Positions 47,383-59,371 of a stretch of DNA of 64,000 nucleotides are shown here, one piece after another; position 1 is the stretch's first letter, and each line of letters starts with the position of its first letter. The position numbers and the translations under genes were made by a program. The notes under the pieces are model-generated. The model worked only from the letters and a program-made list of their open reading frames with translations. It did not search any database and was not told the origin of the DNA. The DNA comes from Morchella semilibera (taxonomy: Eukaryota; Ascomycota; Pezizomycetes; Pezizales; Morchellaceae): contig CM018603.1 in assembly GCA_009192285.1 (NCBI GenBank), forward strand, positions 3,030,588 through 3,094,587. Reading direction: 5' to 3'.

Positions 47383-50300
47383 AGGAGGGTGGGTGGTTGT
47401 GAAGTTTTTACATCGTTTTTTCCTATTTATTTTAGATCCTTTTCTCTCGCTCTTTTTAGATTTCTTATCCCTTCTTTCTTTTTTTGATCATGGGCATTGA
47501 TTCATGTATATGCTTTAGAGCTTTCTGTCTTCCTCCTTTCTCTTTACCTTTTGATTTACTTTCCCTTTTAGTTTTACTTAATGGCTTTTCTTTTCATAGT
47601 ATGTTCTACCCCATATCTAAGATCTTTCCGTCTTTTCTTGCCTGCTATCAGGCGGCAGCATATTTCTCCTTGAATGCTTTTACAAAGAGTCAATGTTAAT
47701 GATGCCACTATACAATCTCCTTTCCCATTTACAGCCACCCCATACAATACCCCAACAGTATTTCCACTGACCAGCCCCAAATACCAAAATTCTTTCATAG
47801 AAGGAAACGTCATGAACACAGCTATAGGTTCCTATTTCTATACTTTATACACAATGTACTGTCTCTAGTAACTAGACCGTTGAATACTTAGTTACCACAA
47901 TACAGACCAACCGCAGGTGGGTTTGCTTGTGCTCAACTGCTGCAGTGTAACGTGTCGTTTTTGCGTCTCTGGTACTGTATGCAGTCATCAGTTGTACCCA
48001 TGTGAGGTCGATCATTGGCTCCCGGGATCATTGGGGCCCAAACCATTTCTTTCTCATGATCAAGCCACCAGCGCAAACTAGTAGTGGGTATGTATTGTTT
48101 ATATCAGCTGTTCTCCGGCAGTTGGGCATTACAGAGGGTTATGTTGTCTGTAAAAGTTCTTGTTAGGGTAGATCAAATATTACTTTCATTGGGAGGCTGA
48201 GCTAGGAATAGATGACATAAAACACAGTGGGGGTATTAACTACATGTCACCTATATATATATATTTGACCTTTGGGTCTGAATAGTCGATCGACCCTCTA
48301 GAATTATAGGTATCATGGTTGAATTCCGAGCTCGAGCCTATGCCTAATCCAGGTTACATTATCTGCTCGATCCACTACCAGAGCCCTCCAGCTACAAGCC
48401 GGCATGAACCAAGATCCTCACTATGCGCCTCGCGCACGTAATGAAGCTTACCCACACCCCAAATTCTAAATACATGTAGTTAAAGGATTAACAACAATCC
48501 ACCAGGGTTAGGGTTGTTTTGTGTTGGAGACCTCCGGATTATCCTGTATCGGTGATCCCACAGTTAATTGCTATCAAATGAACCCATTCCAGCTGCGGGG
48601 ACACCAGTACCGGCACCAACTAGCTCACTCCTAACATCTCTATGTTAAGCTCGCAACGTACCTAGATGCCCGCCCTGGCTGTTTATATCTATATATGCGT
48701 GCTATATATATATGAATTACCCAAGCCGTTCAGTGCAGTGATGGTATGCATATGCCGAGATCTGAGAATGGCAGCGACCTGTAGGTGCCATGGGAGATAT
48801 CTGCAATCCTGGTCACATACCTTAATATGTTCCGATCTCGGCATCGCCAGGATACAATACCATCATATATACATATATATGGGTTAGTGTTTCCGCAATA
48901 CCTGCATGCGCCGGAACAGGAATCGATCAGATGCACATACATTAAGGGTAACGTTAACACAGCATCTACTCTAGATGATGGGGTCCCGATAATAGCATAT
49001 CCTCGATAGTAGCACATCGCTCGCGTTGGCGTCGACGTTTGTCAATCCCTGGGTCCCAAGGAGTCGGTACATGTATTTATGCATGGCCGTATGGCCACAT
49101 ATGGGGTAAATTCGTTCTCGACCAACACAAGCATAGAAATGTCTCTCGGTAATATTACTGCGCTATGTGTAGCAACTACATGTAGTAGTTGATATTCCCT
49201 TCCGACCTGAACTCTAACTCAATCCCTCAGAAGCAGGGGATATATGGTCTTAAGCCTAAGCCCGGCCTACGTCCGTTCTCAATACCGCCCGCGCTACGGT
49301 GAACATCAAGGGACCAAATTTAACCACATACATAGCACCACTAAGCGAGCTAGCTGCACGATAAGTGCATCTACTAGCCCTATGTATATCTCTACTTACA
49401 TATATTACAGTTTTTGAGTAGAACTTGGCGGTGTGGCTTATGCTGCTATTTTCCTGTTTTAATGCAGGCAAATAGGCACCTCGTTCTACACTTACCTTTG
49501 AAATCTCGGTACTTTACATGCTACCTTATAGTGCTAACAATCTCTGGTTGAATATATGTGGTTAAGATCATTGATATAAAGTATATAGCCAATAATATTC
49601 TTATTTTCATCTCGAGCATACACTTACATGTAAGGTAACACTTTGGTGAATATCTGGACATTGACCCCAAAATTCGTTACTTCTACGTGATCTATATGTG
49701 TCTTCTATATAACCGGATAGGCCTGGCCCTTGAACATACATGTAGAATTAAAGCCCAACTACATGTACTCACGACTCCACTATCGCCCAGCAAGTCGAGA
49801 CCTGACCGGTTAGAATCCGGTGTAGTAAGTATGGATTCGCTATCTTAGTATCAAAGTTCATTTTGTGGGGATTCCCTGTTTGAAATATTATCACCTATAG
49901 TCGGCTATTGTTATTTCTATATTGGGTATATATGACATGTGCCTGGGTGATACTACATGTAGAAAAATGTCACCGTACCTAAAGTCATTTCCAGTTCTAG
50001 CTATAGCGACGTTGAGCTAATCGCTAATCGCAAGTGCCCGCAGGGTGCACGTCAGAACTCCCAGAGAGTCTCCTCGTCGACGCAGGGGGTCGATCCTTCG
50101 CTGATCAATCGATATACCCTGTTACTCGCCTTCTCGATCCCTGGTGTCATTCGGAGATGGCGCGCATATAAAAATTTAAACAAGATTTGTGTACCACTAC
50201 CTAACTATTAGGGCTCCGGAAATGGAACATACATGTTCACTCCGATTAACTAAATTGCAGATCACACGCAGCCTTGTTTTTCCGCGCTTAGGAGGTGGTA

Positions 50301-53300
50301 GGGTAGCGTCATTGCCGGCGGATGTCCACCCAGCCATGGCCGCGGTGGATGGGCAAGTGCTGTAATCAAGAGTACCGCAGTTGTAAGATAAGCTCCAGGA
50401 ATTACATGGAGGAACAGGAAAGTCTACAGCACACCTCCCTCCATCCTAAAACAGGGATTCTTGTTGGTTTGGAGAGCCAAATACTATTTGCACTGATCAA
50501 TGTTATCCAGCTTTTTGGTGAGAACCCAAAAGGGACCAACAACCTTGCTAGATTTGTGAGGACTTTAAAAAAAAGGTACATTTGAAACTTTGTCCCAATG
50601 AAATGAATGATCACGAAAGGAATATCTCTATTCAATGATTCTATAAAAGGTAGAGGTAGGGTAGGTCCAATATCGCCTTTATGTTCCCCAATCTATAAGT
50701 CAAATGCAGAGCTAGGTCAGTTCCTAGCACCAAAAAGAAAGACTCCGGCTCTGTTGTGCAAAGGGTCTAGGGTCTAGAATTTGATTATCCTGGCTCATGG
50801 CTCTTTTTTTAGAGGACATATAGCCCTTTGTGGTTAGCTATACGTACACAGGCTTTCCATCACTGTTTGGTTATTGCCCGCATCAGACTTGGAAAGTGCG
50901 AGTGACATTTCATGAATCGTATCTCTAAATCCATCCTTCCAGAAATACGAAACATGATGAAAGAACCACGGTCCGCCCAGTTTATAGGCGAGGTGGGCCT
51001 GCTTCGGTAATCTCAGTGGAGCGGGCGGGCTGCAAGAAAATAAGTTGGATGCGCAAAGATGAAGCTTTAGACTTTGCAGATTATACTTGTAATGATATCA
51101 TAGCTAGATTTTTTGAACTTGACTTTCCCCTGGGTGACTGAAACTGGACCCACCGTTGACGTGAGCGCAGATAGATTTCCTACTTAAAAATCTGGATGGG
51201 GACCCTTAAGGCATGTACGTATTGGCATACGTCAGGGGGGAGGGAGAAGATCTACAATCTTTCAAGCCACAGAGATCTTTCGTTTCATCCCACTGTCTCA
51301 AAGGTTGCGTCTTTCTAAAAGCCACTTACGGGGAAAACGCGGGGCGGGGAATGCGGGTGGGGTTAGGATTGACAGCCAGACGCCAACCGGTTAGCAGAGT
51401 TGAGACGGATCAGAGTTCGAGTCACTTACCTGCAAGATGTTGTTGCTCCCGAGGGCTTGGTACTAGGATACTGAGGGAGATGCGTGTTAGGTGGTGGTGG
51501 GCGGGCATAGAGGTGCTGTAACGGGCTATCCGGCGGAGAACTGTGGAATGCGAATAGTCTGTTTTGGCTGTACACCCTCGAATTTCTACGCCGGCATACT
51601 CCGCAAAATCAATGATTCAGGGCGCCAAACCTTATTTAGACCTCTAAGTTATCATATGACGGGAGATCCCGTTCCAAGGGTTTGTGCCAAGGTGCTTCGA
51701 CAGAAAACTAGGCAGCAGGGATTGCCAACCACAATCAGCCTCAGAAAATCTCAAACTACCTCCCTAGAGTTTATCCCCGCCCAGGCTAAGAGGAATTTCA
51801 ATCCTTACAGTAGTTCGGAGTCGAAACTATCTGATTTCTATTGTATCAATATGCTGTTTCCATCCAGCAACTGCATTTGCGTTTACATTAGCAGCGGGCC
51901 GGGGACAATAGGATCTCGATCTCATGTTGGATTTTGTATTAAGGTAGGTCGGCCCTTTCACCCACCCAGCACATGCAGATACCCTTTTGGCCTACACTTA
52001 TGGCAAGACCACAGGCTCAAAAGTGACAGCTTGGTATGTAAGGTATGCGCGTGTGTCGTATGTGTTTGTGGCTGGAGAATGATGATCATGAAGCTGCAAA
52101 TTGGAGATCGTCGCCGCGCCTTAATTAATTGATAGATTTCGGATCTATTGCCTTGTACGCAGCCATAACCGGCAACCAGGAAGGGTAAAAAAAAACCTCG
52201 CATTTAGAATCGATTCGAATTCCTGGGAATCCGCAAATAATTCGTTACACTAGGTATCCATCCCATCAGCAGCACTTTGATAACGATAAAGCTGATACAT
52301 ACCCTGACATTGTACTTTAAATAGTAGGCGAATTGCCGTGTTTGGAGTATGCAGCAGAAAATATCATGTCGGTAGAGGCAGAATATCTCAAGGAGTCCTT
52401 CATTGAGTAGCAAAGTAAACCCTCTAGGAAGATGCCCACCCACCCAAACTCTTGAAAGACGCGCACATACACACCCACAGACCAAAATCCCAGGCTGGTT
52501 TGTAACCGTCAAAAATTTAGATGTGTAGGTGTCAAAATTCCTTTTTTTCTGACTGGGGTCGTTAAACGTTTGACTCGCTCCGATGGCTCCGCGGGTCTGG
52601 TTGGTTGGTTCACTCAGCGCACTAGTTGGTGAAGTCCCAAGGTCGTACATACATACCGATGCCCTAAGATGCAAAGTCCCCAACCTTCTATCCTATAAGC
52701 ATCATGTTCACCTTTTACCAAGGACAGAGAAGAAAGATATCGAGACAATTATTTTCCAGCCATGTGTTCACCCACATGACCTTGCTATTTATTCCCACTG
52801 GACATATACTCCTCCGAGTACCGTATCCAACTGCTCTACTCTATCCAATAATTTTGAGGCTCCATCGTGAGAAAGCACATTTGAGCTTGCCGATCCTGCC
52901 ACGAGTTTTAGCCGCGGATATGTCGGTTGGCTTTCTCGTTTTATGTGCCGGTGCGCCCTTCCCCCGGGAGGCCCGCCAGAGCGGTCCAAAATTTCCAGCA
53001 GAGTTCCGCTGGTTTCTGCTCATTTCTTAGCGGTTTTAGATTGGGTGATGAGAAGCAACCACGGGTAAAATTGCCCTAGCCTAGTTGGTTAACTAACTAT
53101 TCGTGTGCCTGTAGAGAAAAAAAGAAAATAAAACACGCTCTGTTGGGAATACGACAAACTACAGTGAGTGGGAGTAGCACCGCCACAGCTGCCTGCTGGC
53201 TACTTATTATTCCCTGTCCATCTTGAGACAGACACAGACACGATACGATACGATGGCTCCACGAGAGAAGAGATAGGGAGAGCAGGTTTAATTCCAGATT

Positions 53301-55688
53301 TTATGCACGTCAGTCAGGTTAAGACCATTGGCAGATGATAAAAGACATAAAATTACTTTACTTACCGCTTAAGTTGGTTATTGCCTACGGTACGTGATGA
53401 TGGGGAAAGTATGCATGGTGATTTCGCGTATCTGAAGAAGCCAAAAACCATCTCGTCGATTTGGCCTCCAGTAGGAGAGCCCCTAGCGAACCACATCTTA
53501 TTGCGTGGTACTCTAACATGCAGGCCTCGCTCGGCGTTATGTGGTGGTGCCCTTAAACCGAGGAGGCAAGAGCATGAGTAGTACTCTAGGGCCTAACATA
53601 CAATACCGTACCTAGGGCCTAGGAAGGAGTTTCATTCTTCCTTTCTGTGAAGTTTTCCCGGTATACATGTAGATAAGCAGTTGGTCGGTGCAGTTCTATG
53701 GCTATACATGTATTCAAAGCACGCCGTGCATATGGACTGAAAGTATCACACCTTGGCTTTGTTTTCGGCAGTTATAGATTGGCTTGATTTTAGACCGCCT
53801 ACACCATGTACGCACTCTAAATTTAGGCGAACAGATAGATACTCTCTCATATGCATAACACAGAGTCTGATGTTTCCCTATCAATTGTTTGTTCTGAATA
53901 GAGGACATTATATGTAGAGTAATTAATGGGTTTTGGTCTGGCTGACACCGATAGAAAAGTAGAGAGAGCTATAATTTTAAGATCAAGCCCGAGTTCCTTC
54001 CTCCGAACTCCTCGTCACTAGAAACGATCGTCGGAGCGAGCTAAGAGGAAAACGGCGGCAACAGATTTCCAACCAACCAAATGCGTTCCATGTGCGGTTG
54101 GATGCGGACAGGGGTGGTGGCTGTTTGCCTACAGGAATGCACCCAGGAAATCAGTAAATCCGATTTCATCGACGATGGAAAGACCGGATGTGGATGGAGA
54201 GTTATGGCAACCACGATTGGACGGAACTCTTTCCCGTGCCTTTCACCTGTCAACCCCATCATCCAAACCACCACCACAGCAACCGTGCACTTACGAAGAA
54301 ACAAGACCATTCCCTGAAGGGTGTGGCTCGAATTGTGCCCCGTTCACAACCACAACGGATAATCTATTAAGAGTAGGTAGTCTAATACTGCATATTGAGA
54401 GAGAGAAGATGTTTCCTTTGCCATCAACATCCCCCCTCCCTAGGTCCAATTGTTAGATGCTGCTGTACCAACTCTAGAAGTTAGAACCCCCACCCCCACC
54501 CCCCCCGCAAACAGCCGTTTATACCATTTTGTAAAGTAGGTAAACCACTATCGATTTTACGCGGCGTGCCACTAAAACTCGCCGAGTTCTAGCGAGGTAT
54601 CAACTATGGCATCACCGTACGTAAGCTCATAGAATTTTGGTTATGATGAACTTGCCCGTACTGGCGGGTTGTAGATCGCGGCTACCTCCCAATGCATAGC
54701 AAGAAGTACTAGATTGACGAGGGTGAGATTTAAATTCGTGGGCATTAATGGCCTAGGCCTCTGAGACCTTTCGGTACTACTATTGCAGTTGCTAGCACCC
54801 TGTAGGGAAAGGATCCAGCAAGCAAGTCCATGGTTGGAACAGGCGGGAGGGCGTAATGTACGGCAGTGGCTTCTACATAACGTCCATAGCCTCCACCCAC
54901 ACTGCGTCCTATTTTGAAAGTTTCCTCCAACCTCTCTCCCACGGTTCGTCTCTCTCCGCCTCAATCAAGCTTCACGCCAAACAAAGACTCATCTCCCTTT
55001 GCGTACGTTCAATTTCTATCGTCATCCCCCATCGTTCCAGCAAATCCCACACTTTCGCACCCAATTTCCCCCGCACGCTATACCTAAATCCACGTGAATA
55101 TAGCTATTCCTCGGGGCATCGCCTTGTCAATTCGGCATTGCTACCACAAACCCTAAATTCGGTCTTATTCAACCTCCCCCTCATCACCTGATACATATCT
55201 CCACCAAGGCACGTTTTTACGACGTGCTGGAGCTCCAGATTTTTCATATTACAAGAAAAAACTATAATCTCAATTTTTTGTCTCTACGCTACAAGAAACA
55301 TCTCCTGGGAGGAGCCCCATATTCGTCATACTGTTTGAGGAGAAAGAAAGGCGAGGCCTTCATCTGACCTCGGTTTATACCGCAAACCTTCGTTTTTATC
55401 GTTAGGCTCCCGATCGAATTCCCCCGCGGAAGCCAAAGCAAACACTTGACGCATTCAATATCCACGCTACTTGATTGAACCTAACTCAGACGATACTACC
55501 GTTCTTTACTTTAACGACTATATTAGGCCAAAACTACAGAAACCACTATTTCGGAAGCTTTGAAACTACAGAAATTTTGGTGTGTCTCCCTAGTTATTAA
55601 GAGGCCACACAACGGAAAGAGGATAGGCATATCTGTTTTTTTTTTTTTTGAGCCCTAGGAATTGAAATCCTATATAAATCCCGTCAAA
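47383..55688. other. 8.3 kb gene desert
   Basis: No recognisable gene. It contains the densest run of TACATGTA sites (48471, 49068, 49177, 49625, 49737, 49760, 49954; also 53664 and 53705), AGGGTTAGGGTTG (about 48504), a diverged relative of the MITE at 61353 (about 48975-49160), TATATATA tracts (48250-48720) and a T run at 55636-55650. A chance-length open frame at 51548-52132 is discussed under findings. Confidence 0.5.
48975..49160. mobile_element. Diverged relative of the pogo-like MITE
   Basis: CCCGATAATAGCATATCCTC followed by GATAGTAGCACATCG (48984-49020) repeats the doubled GATAGTAGCAYAT word of the element at 61353. A later GTTCTCGACCAACACAAGCATA (near 49110) matches GTTCTCGACACAAGCATA of that element. 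Ends are eroded and no clear second terminal repeat remains. Confidence 0.5.
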
Positions 55689-57071
55689 ATGAGCGCTGTA
55701 GCAATCCCATCACAACCGCCACAAACAACTTCTCTAAATACACCAGGATTCTTTAGCCAGGCGTTTTTAGAGTTGAACGTGTTCGAGCAGTGCTTTTCAT
55801 CCCTTCAACCGTCGGATTCCACCCCTTCCAGCTCCGCTCAATCCTCGACATCAGAGAACAAACATAAAGCCCCAACTTCATCTGGAAATTCAGAACCGCC
55901 TTCTCCAACAACAGTTGTATACCAGAAAGGAAAGACAGGAGTTACCACCCCTTCAGGACCGGATTCAACCCTGCCAAGCCCCGCCATGGATAATCACACG
56001 TTCAATATTGGTAATGACCGCCGGTTCTCCGATCATGGCCTTTACCACATCAGCCAAAACGAGCAGATGTATACACCAGACCGGAGGTTCTCTGTACCTA
56101 ATGCGCCATCAGCTAATTGGGGCACCATATATCCGTCACATTTAAGTAACGACGCCTTTTTTACGCCCCCATCCCAGCCCACTCCTCCTCTCTCGGTCAA
56201 TAACGACTCCTGTTTCAATACTCCTCCGCAGACTGCTCCTATGAACACTCACCAAGCTCAGAAAGCAACTCCAAATTCCGATGGGGTCAACTCGCCTTTG
56301 GACGGATTGATCGCCGACAATACTATTGTGTATGCTCCACATATGCGTGGACAGGTGACTCCGCCATCTGAGAATGGTTATTCCAGCAGCTTCGCTGGGT
56401 CCGTTTCGGTGTCCTCTGGAGTATCCATGAGCCCCGAGATTTTCGAAGCCGCTCTTAGCCCGCCTGAGCCAAAACCCGCCAATACCCGCGCAAAGCGTGG
56501 AGCGGCCAGACCGGGGACAGTGGCAACAACTCGCAGGCAGACAGCTGCAGCAAAGAAGGCGGCTAACGCTGTTGCAGCTAGTGCTGCTACTCCTACTACA
56601 TCCGGAGATCTTGTAGACGATGATAAGAGGCGTAGGAAGTTCTTAGAACGTAACCGCGTTGCCGCCAGCAAGTGTCGTCAAAAGAAAAAGGTCTGGATGC
56701 AAAGGCTCGAAGAAGATGCCCGCGTATCGGCGGCTACAGCTAAATCCCTAAGAGACCAGGTCGCTGGCTTGAAGGATGAAATGCTCAACCTCAAAGGTCT
56801 GCTTTTGAAACACACCGGCTGCGGCTGTCCCCAGATCCAGACATACCTTGAGAACGAAGCTGCCAAAGTTGCGCAGGCCGCTCAAACTTCATTGGATACC
56901 ATGACAGTTGGCGTCGCCCAAGATACCTCCGCTCCAGTTGAGGGTGCCTACACCGAGGGTAGCATGCTTGGCGATGGGGACAGCATGTTTGATGATGGAT
57001 TCAATTTCGATGAGGAAATATCCTTCCGTGAGGAGTTTGGCGAGTCTAGCAGGGCTGGGTCTCTCGAGTAG
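55689..57071 (+). CDS. ATF/CREB-type bZIP transcription factor
   Basis: A nuclear DNA-binding protein of the Atf1/AtfA kind, which in fungi answers osmotic and oxidative stress under Sty1/Hog1-type MAP kinases. The protein has 460 residues and no intron. The basic region KRRRKFLERNRVAASKCRQK lies near residues 312-331, with the N-x-x-A-A-x-x-C-R DNA-contact signature of the ATF class (CRE-type TGACGTCA sites). A leucine zipper with heptads around L-x6-L follows (..SLRDQVAGLKDEMLNLKGLL..), then the GCGCPQIQTYL segment typical of fungal Atf proteins. The N-terminal FLELNVFEQCFSSL resembles the NLEPNPFEQSF motif of Aft1/Atf1 HRA regions but has diverged. Many S/T-P sites (TPPSQPTPP, NTPPQTAP) fit MAP-kinase control. 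The start is the ATG in TCAAAATGAG. Confidence 0.9.
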   Translation: MSAVAIPSQPPQTTSLNTPGFFSQAFLELNVFEQCFSSLQPSDSTPSSSAQSSTSENKHKAPTSSGNSEPPSPTTVVYQKGKTGVTTPSGPDSTLPSPAMDNHTFNIGNDRRFSDHGLYHISQNEQMYTPDRRFSVPNAPSANWGTIYPSHLSNDAFFTPPSQPTPPLSVNNDSCFNTPPQTAPMNTHQAQKATPNSDGVNSPLDGLIADNTIVYAPHMRGQVTPPSENGYSSSFAGSVSVSSGVSMSPEIFEAALSPPEPKPANTRAKRGAARPGTVATTRRQTAAAKKAANAVAASAATPTTSGDLVDDDKRRRKFLERNRVAASKCRQKKKVWMQRLEEDARVSAATAKSLRDQVAGLKDEMLNLKGLLLKHTGCGCPQIQTYLENEAAKVAQAAQTSLDTMTVGVAQDTSAPVEGAYTEGSMLGDGDSMFDDGFNFDEEISFREEFGESSRAGSLE

Positions 57072-58791
57072 TTTTACACAATTTACGACGTAACGTGTAA
57101 TGGGAGTACATTGGGTCTGGGGGCGTTTTTGGATTTTCAAAAGGGTTATTAAATTTCTCCTCTATTTACCGACGGACTTTCACCCCGGATTTTCCGGAGT
57201 TTCATGGCTTTTTTCTTTTAAAAACATATTGGGTATGTAGATATTGGTTTTCTTTCATCTATCTCTTTTTAGGGTCACCAAAAGTAATTGGGGGTCATGA
57301 GAGGAAAAAAATACATGCCCTTTTCTTTCTGCGAAGGTTAAGTGCTTGAGCATGTCTTTTTTTTAACCACCTTCTTGTCATTTTTGATAAGAAAAGCGAA
57401 TGTTCAGCCCGTATTTTACTTTGTCCGGCTCATTTATTTTGTTACTTTTTCTTTGCTTCTCACTCTTCTACTTTACTTTACTTTTTTCTACTTTTTTCTG
57501 CTTTATTCTTGCACGTCCTTTTATTCTTCTACCTCAGCAGTCGCTGTAGTACCCCGTACTAGTATTGGCTATTTTCCTCCTCGTATTTGTGTTCTGCCAT
57601 TCTATCTTCTTTCTTTCCCTAATATTGTAAGGGGAGGTTATTATCGTACATACGCGGATGTTGCACACGCGCACACATATACATACATACATACATTTTA
57701 TATATATCTACTGGCGCAGTTACGGCGTTCAGTATCATGTACTTGTAGTTACATGTACATGTACTAAGTATAAGTAGATAACCAAAATAATAAATGCAGC
57801 GACAGCCACCAATAGAGTGGCTGTGCCGCACTGAGTATTACCTTTTGTTCTTTTTCTCTCAAGGGCATAAGCGGATATCGGATGAATAACGTGCCACCTA
57901 AAATAGCCACATTTAAAGTAAGGTTTCTGGAGTTTTGAGGTGCGTGATGTTGGTATCACGCATGGTCATGTGATTCGAGTGATGTTTGTCACGGTGGAGC
58001 TACTTCGTGATGGATGGTATATTTGCCAAGCCCAGTTAGATAGTACGTTCGCTGTCAATAGAACATTATCGGATCGCGTAGGGGTCCTAGATTCTAGAAA
58101 TTTGATCTGTGAGAATTTTACTATATATATATGCACATCGCTTCGTCTTCTCCTGCCCTGCGATCTTGATCCAAAGTCTTCGGTATCGAAATCTGTACGG
58201 GTTGCAGGGTTAGGGGACGTCGCACAGCAGTGGGAAAGCAGAAACCCCATCTCCAACGCGACCTTTTCGCATCAGCTGGCTGGCCAATTGCCATCATCCC
58301 GCAGCGGCATAGTATCACAAGATGTGGCGAATAAGCGCTTGATGCATACAGGTATGTCTATGTCAATGATTACAATTCAAGAATTCACTACATGTACGTA
58401 TGATGTGTGTAGGTATCGGAACCCTAGTATTTGCTGCAACCGAGCAACCTCAGTCTCAGTTTCGCTTGAACTGAATCGATTCTAGAGTCGCGGCGAGCGT
58501 CGGAATTCCCACACCCGAGGCCTGCTTGGGTATCAGACATTGTCGTTAGGGAGAAGGGGGTGACACAAGACATTGTAGGGCTGATCTAGTCCTTGGGGGT
58601 AATGGGAGGATAGACATGATTAGTCGGGTTCCCAAGACGTACTAGTAAGATAGCATATAGGCCATATCTTTCGTTTAATAGCCGGTCGAAACGGTTTACG
58701 TAGATCCCTTGGGGTCGAGAGGGCGGTTACATGAATAACTAATCCATTCATATCTTGCTCTAGCATTCGCAAAGCTCAAGACTTAAGGAAA
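57072..58791. other. 1.7 kb intergenic region
   Basis: No gene is supported. It has a T-rich bZIP 3' flank, overlapping TACATGTA sites at 57750 and 57756, another at 58389, and an ACATAC microsatellite at 57670-57695. Confidence 0.45.
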
Positions 58792-59371
58792 CTAATATCC
58801 CTCCACCGGCTTCAAGGTATTCTCAAGCCATTTCGGCTTTGGCCACCACCTTGCAATAACCTTGCCCCGGATTAAAGCCAGCGGTACCGGCCCATAAGTT
58901 CTCGAGTCTTTGGAAAACAGATGATTATCACCGGTAGTCCAGCAATGGCCCTCGGAACCTAACATGTCAACTCTATCACCAAGTAGCAATCACCAGGGTA
59001 CAACATACCTGAAGCATCTCCCCCGGCGCATTCACTGGATCCGCCACGACAAAGTCTCCAGGCATGCCAATGATCCGTTTGACAACATGCGAACTGGGGC
59101 CGTCAACGGGGTGAATATAACTAACCAAATCCCCAACCTCTACACCCCGGCCTCGGGAGTAGAGCATCGATGTAAGAACCCAGTCGCCCATGATGTTTAT
59201 GGTCGGAAGCATTGATGGTCCATGGGCGGCACCAACGCAGTAGAAGTGCTCCCAGAAAAGGTGGAGGAAGAATACGCCTTGGATGGTACGCACAGCAATA
59301 CGGGAATGCTGCATAAACATCTCATGGGAGAACAGGCGGGCGAGAAGGGGTTTGCGGAATAGCCTGTTCAT
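58792..59371 (-). CDS. IMP1: Mitochondrial inner membrane protease subunit 1 (IMP1)
   Basis: A signal-peptidase-like Ser/Lys protease that trims proteins sorted to the mitochondrial intermembrane space. Exon 1 (59009-59371) carries a hydrophobic N-terminal helix, the catalytic serine in GPSMLPT (Ser53) and the catalytic lysine in SHVVKRIIGMPGD (Lys98). Exon 2 carries the third conserved box, GDNHLFSKDSRTYGPVPLALIRGK. Family members usually read VPEGHCW at the join; here GTTCCGAGGGC lacks one base for that reading. In-phase models need an unusual acceptor (GAG, exon 2 from 58950, 173 residues) or a GTACCC donor inside the apparent exon. An in-frame ATG at 59470 would add 33 residues; MNRLFRK is preferred as a mitochondrial-type start. 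Confidence 0.85.

Larger units (their letters stand above)
5638..58396. repeat. Dispersed palindromic octamer TACATGTA (at least 37 copies)
   Basis: First bases, by hand scan: 5638, 6805, 8292, 11836, 11846, 12409, 12494, 16805, 18188, 18264, 18302, 18342, 21818, 21955, 36564, 36795, 37031, 37801, 39984, 42252, 42407, 44883, 44919, 45016, 45305, 48471, 49068, 49177, 49625, 49737, 49760, 49954, 53664, 53705, 57750, 57756, 58389. None lies in an exon called here. About half extend to TACATGTAG or CTACATGTA. Random expectation for a fixed octamer in 64 kb is about one. Confidence 0.85.

Noticed and set aside
51385-51425. Box A-like TAGCAGAGTTG and box B-like GTTCGAGTC pair resembling a tRNA
   Set aside because: The boxes are only about 13 bases apart and no stems form, so it is neither a tRNA nor a clear relic.
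51659-51676. GGGAGATCCCGTTCC resembling the core of dispersed fungal 5S rRNA
   Set aside because: No further 5S motifs or Pol III internal boxes surround it.
57940-58485. Open frame of about 180 codons
   Set aside because: It starts on GTG with the first ATG later, has no domain or splice support, and crosses a TATATATA tract and a TACATGTA site.
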